Shown: piece after piece, positions 63,529 through 64,000 of the stretch | Layout of the letters: every line of letters begins with the position of its first letter | How positions within the stretch are numbered: position 1 is the stretch's first letter | Assembly: GCA_013397115.1 (NCBI GenBank) | Contig: VWZW01004691.1 | Location: 2,390-66,389, forward strand | Direction: 5' to 3' | Length of the DNA: 64,000 nucleotides | Origin: Edolisoma coerulescens | Taxonomy: Eukaryota > Chordata > Aves > Passeriformes > Campephagidae | Notes under the pieces: model-generated | Database searches by the model: none | What the model was told of the DNA's origin: nothing | What the model saw: the letters and a program-made list of their open reading frames with translations, nothing else | Translations under genes and position numbers: made by a program

Positions 63529-64000
63529 TGTCCTAGGTTGCAGTGTATTCTATTACCACCTCCATGATCTGTTGAAACCAGGTGGGGTGGTGTTCCTTGC
63601 CTCCTCCCTCTGGACTATCTTCTGTTAATGGCCCATCAGGGCTTTGCCCCATGGCTCATAGATAAACTCCCTCCGGACTATCTTCTGCTAATGGGCCATC
63701 TAGTCTCACTGCCTGACTGACAAAATTACATCATCCCATTGTGAGATGCTCCGCTCAGAGGGAAAAAACCAAGCATCCCATCCTAGATATAAGCCAAGAT
63801 TTCAAACACCACAGGCGGCCTTTTCCACTGGATTTCCAGAGGACGAGAGCTACCCCTCGACCTTCAGGTGAAGACCACACCCTTTCTACAGGATCACTGC
63901 TTCAACAGAGCCATCATTCCAGGAGGACTGCAGCTATCTAATCGGACTGCTACTAACACCCTGACCGACAGGGTGTCAGGTTGTATCCTGACTCTGTCAA
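63529..64000 (+). mobile_element. second passerine LTR, inserted into the first; runs off the window
   Basis: Seen: a new TG start (TGTCCTAGGTTGCAGTGTAT) at 63529, then GGTGGGGTGGTGTTCCTTGC, CTCCGCTCAGAGGGAAAAAA, CCAAGCATCCCATCCTAGAT, ATAAGCCAAG, CGGCCTTTTCCACTGGATTT and CTACTAACACCCTGACCGAC near the edge. From memory this is a common passerine retroviral LTR, distinct from the ERVL-type element it splits; whether the classifiers call it ERVK or ERV1 I cannot say. Internal features are a 34-nt near-duplication (63604-63637 and 63667-63700) and two adjacent short hairpins at 63958-63992. The 3' end, and any internal retroviral genes, are outside the window. Confidence 0.88.
63604..63700 (+). 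repeat. 34-nt direct repeat inside the second LTR
   Basis: Copies at 63604-63637 and 63667-63700 start CTCCCTC and share GGACTATCTTCTG and TAATGG; they differ at three positions, with a 63-nt offset. Confidence 0.95.

Overview
The window reads as ordinary nuclear DNA of a bird, most likely a passerine. It is AT-rich, and every dispersed repeat I can name is avian: four CR1 LINE fragments with the diagnostic CR1 3' tail, and endogenous-retrovirus LTRs that I recognise from memory as passerine-type. Species, chromosome and neighbouring genes cannot be read from the sequence. There are no operons, no CRISPR array, and no tRNA or rRNA gene that I can support.

Layout. 1-6.6 kb holds the only protein-coding signals I consider worth testing: a possible 70-nt exon on the plus strand (349-418) and two possible exons on the minus strand (5981-5793 and 2171-1824), with a GC-richer stretch (about 6430-6640) upstream of the minus-strand start. 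6.6-18 kb is non-coding, with a probable ancient CORE-SINE (MIR-like) relic at 11.6 kb and a minus-strand CR1 tail at 18.1 kb. 18.5-21 kb holds a small CpG cluster and a degraded but nearly full-length ERVL-type solo LTR (about 19840-20920) containing a perfect 16-bp hairpin. 21-35 kb and 35.5-49.7 kb are AT-rich intergenic or intronic sequence with simple A/C-rich tracts and no recognised gene. 35.4 kb is a CR1 3' tail, 49.8-50.0 kb the 3' end of an ERVL-type LTR, 55.8-56.0 kb a CR1 fragment, and 61.2-61.7 kb the best CR1 copy. The right edge (63022-64000) is a nested pair: an ERVL-type LTR cut by a second, unrelated LTR that runs off the window.

No set of genes here can be shown to work together. 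The long open frames at 20.0-20.6 kb, 31.5-31.9 kb, 39.6-39.9 kb and 47.8-48.0 kb are by-products of LTR sequence or of polypurine and A/C low-complexity DNA. I found no convincing undescribed system. The most checkable leads are the minus-strand candidate gene at 1.8-6 kb, the perfect hairpin at 20458-20496, the nested LTRs with twin hairpins at the right edge, and the SINE relic.
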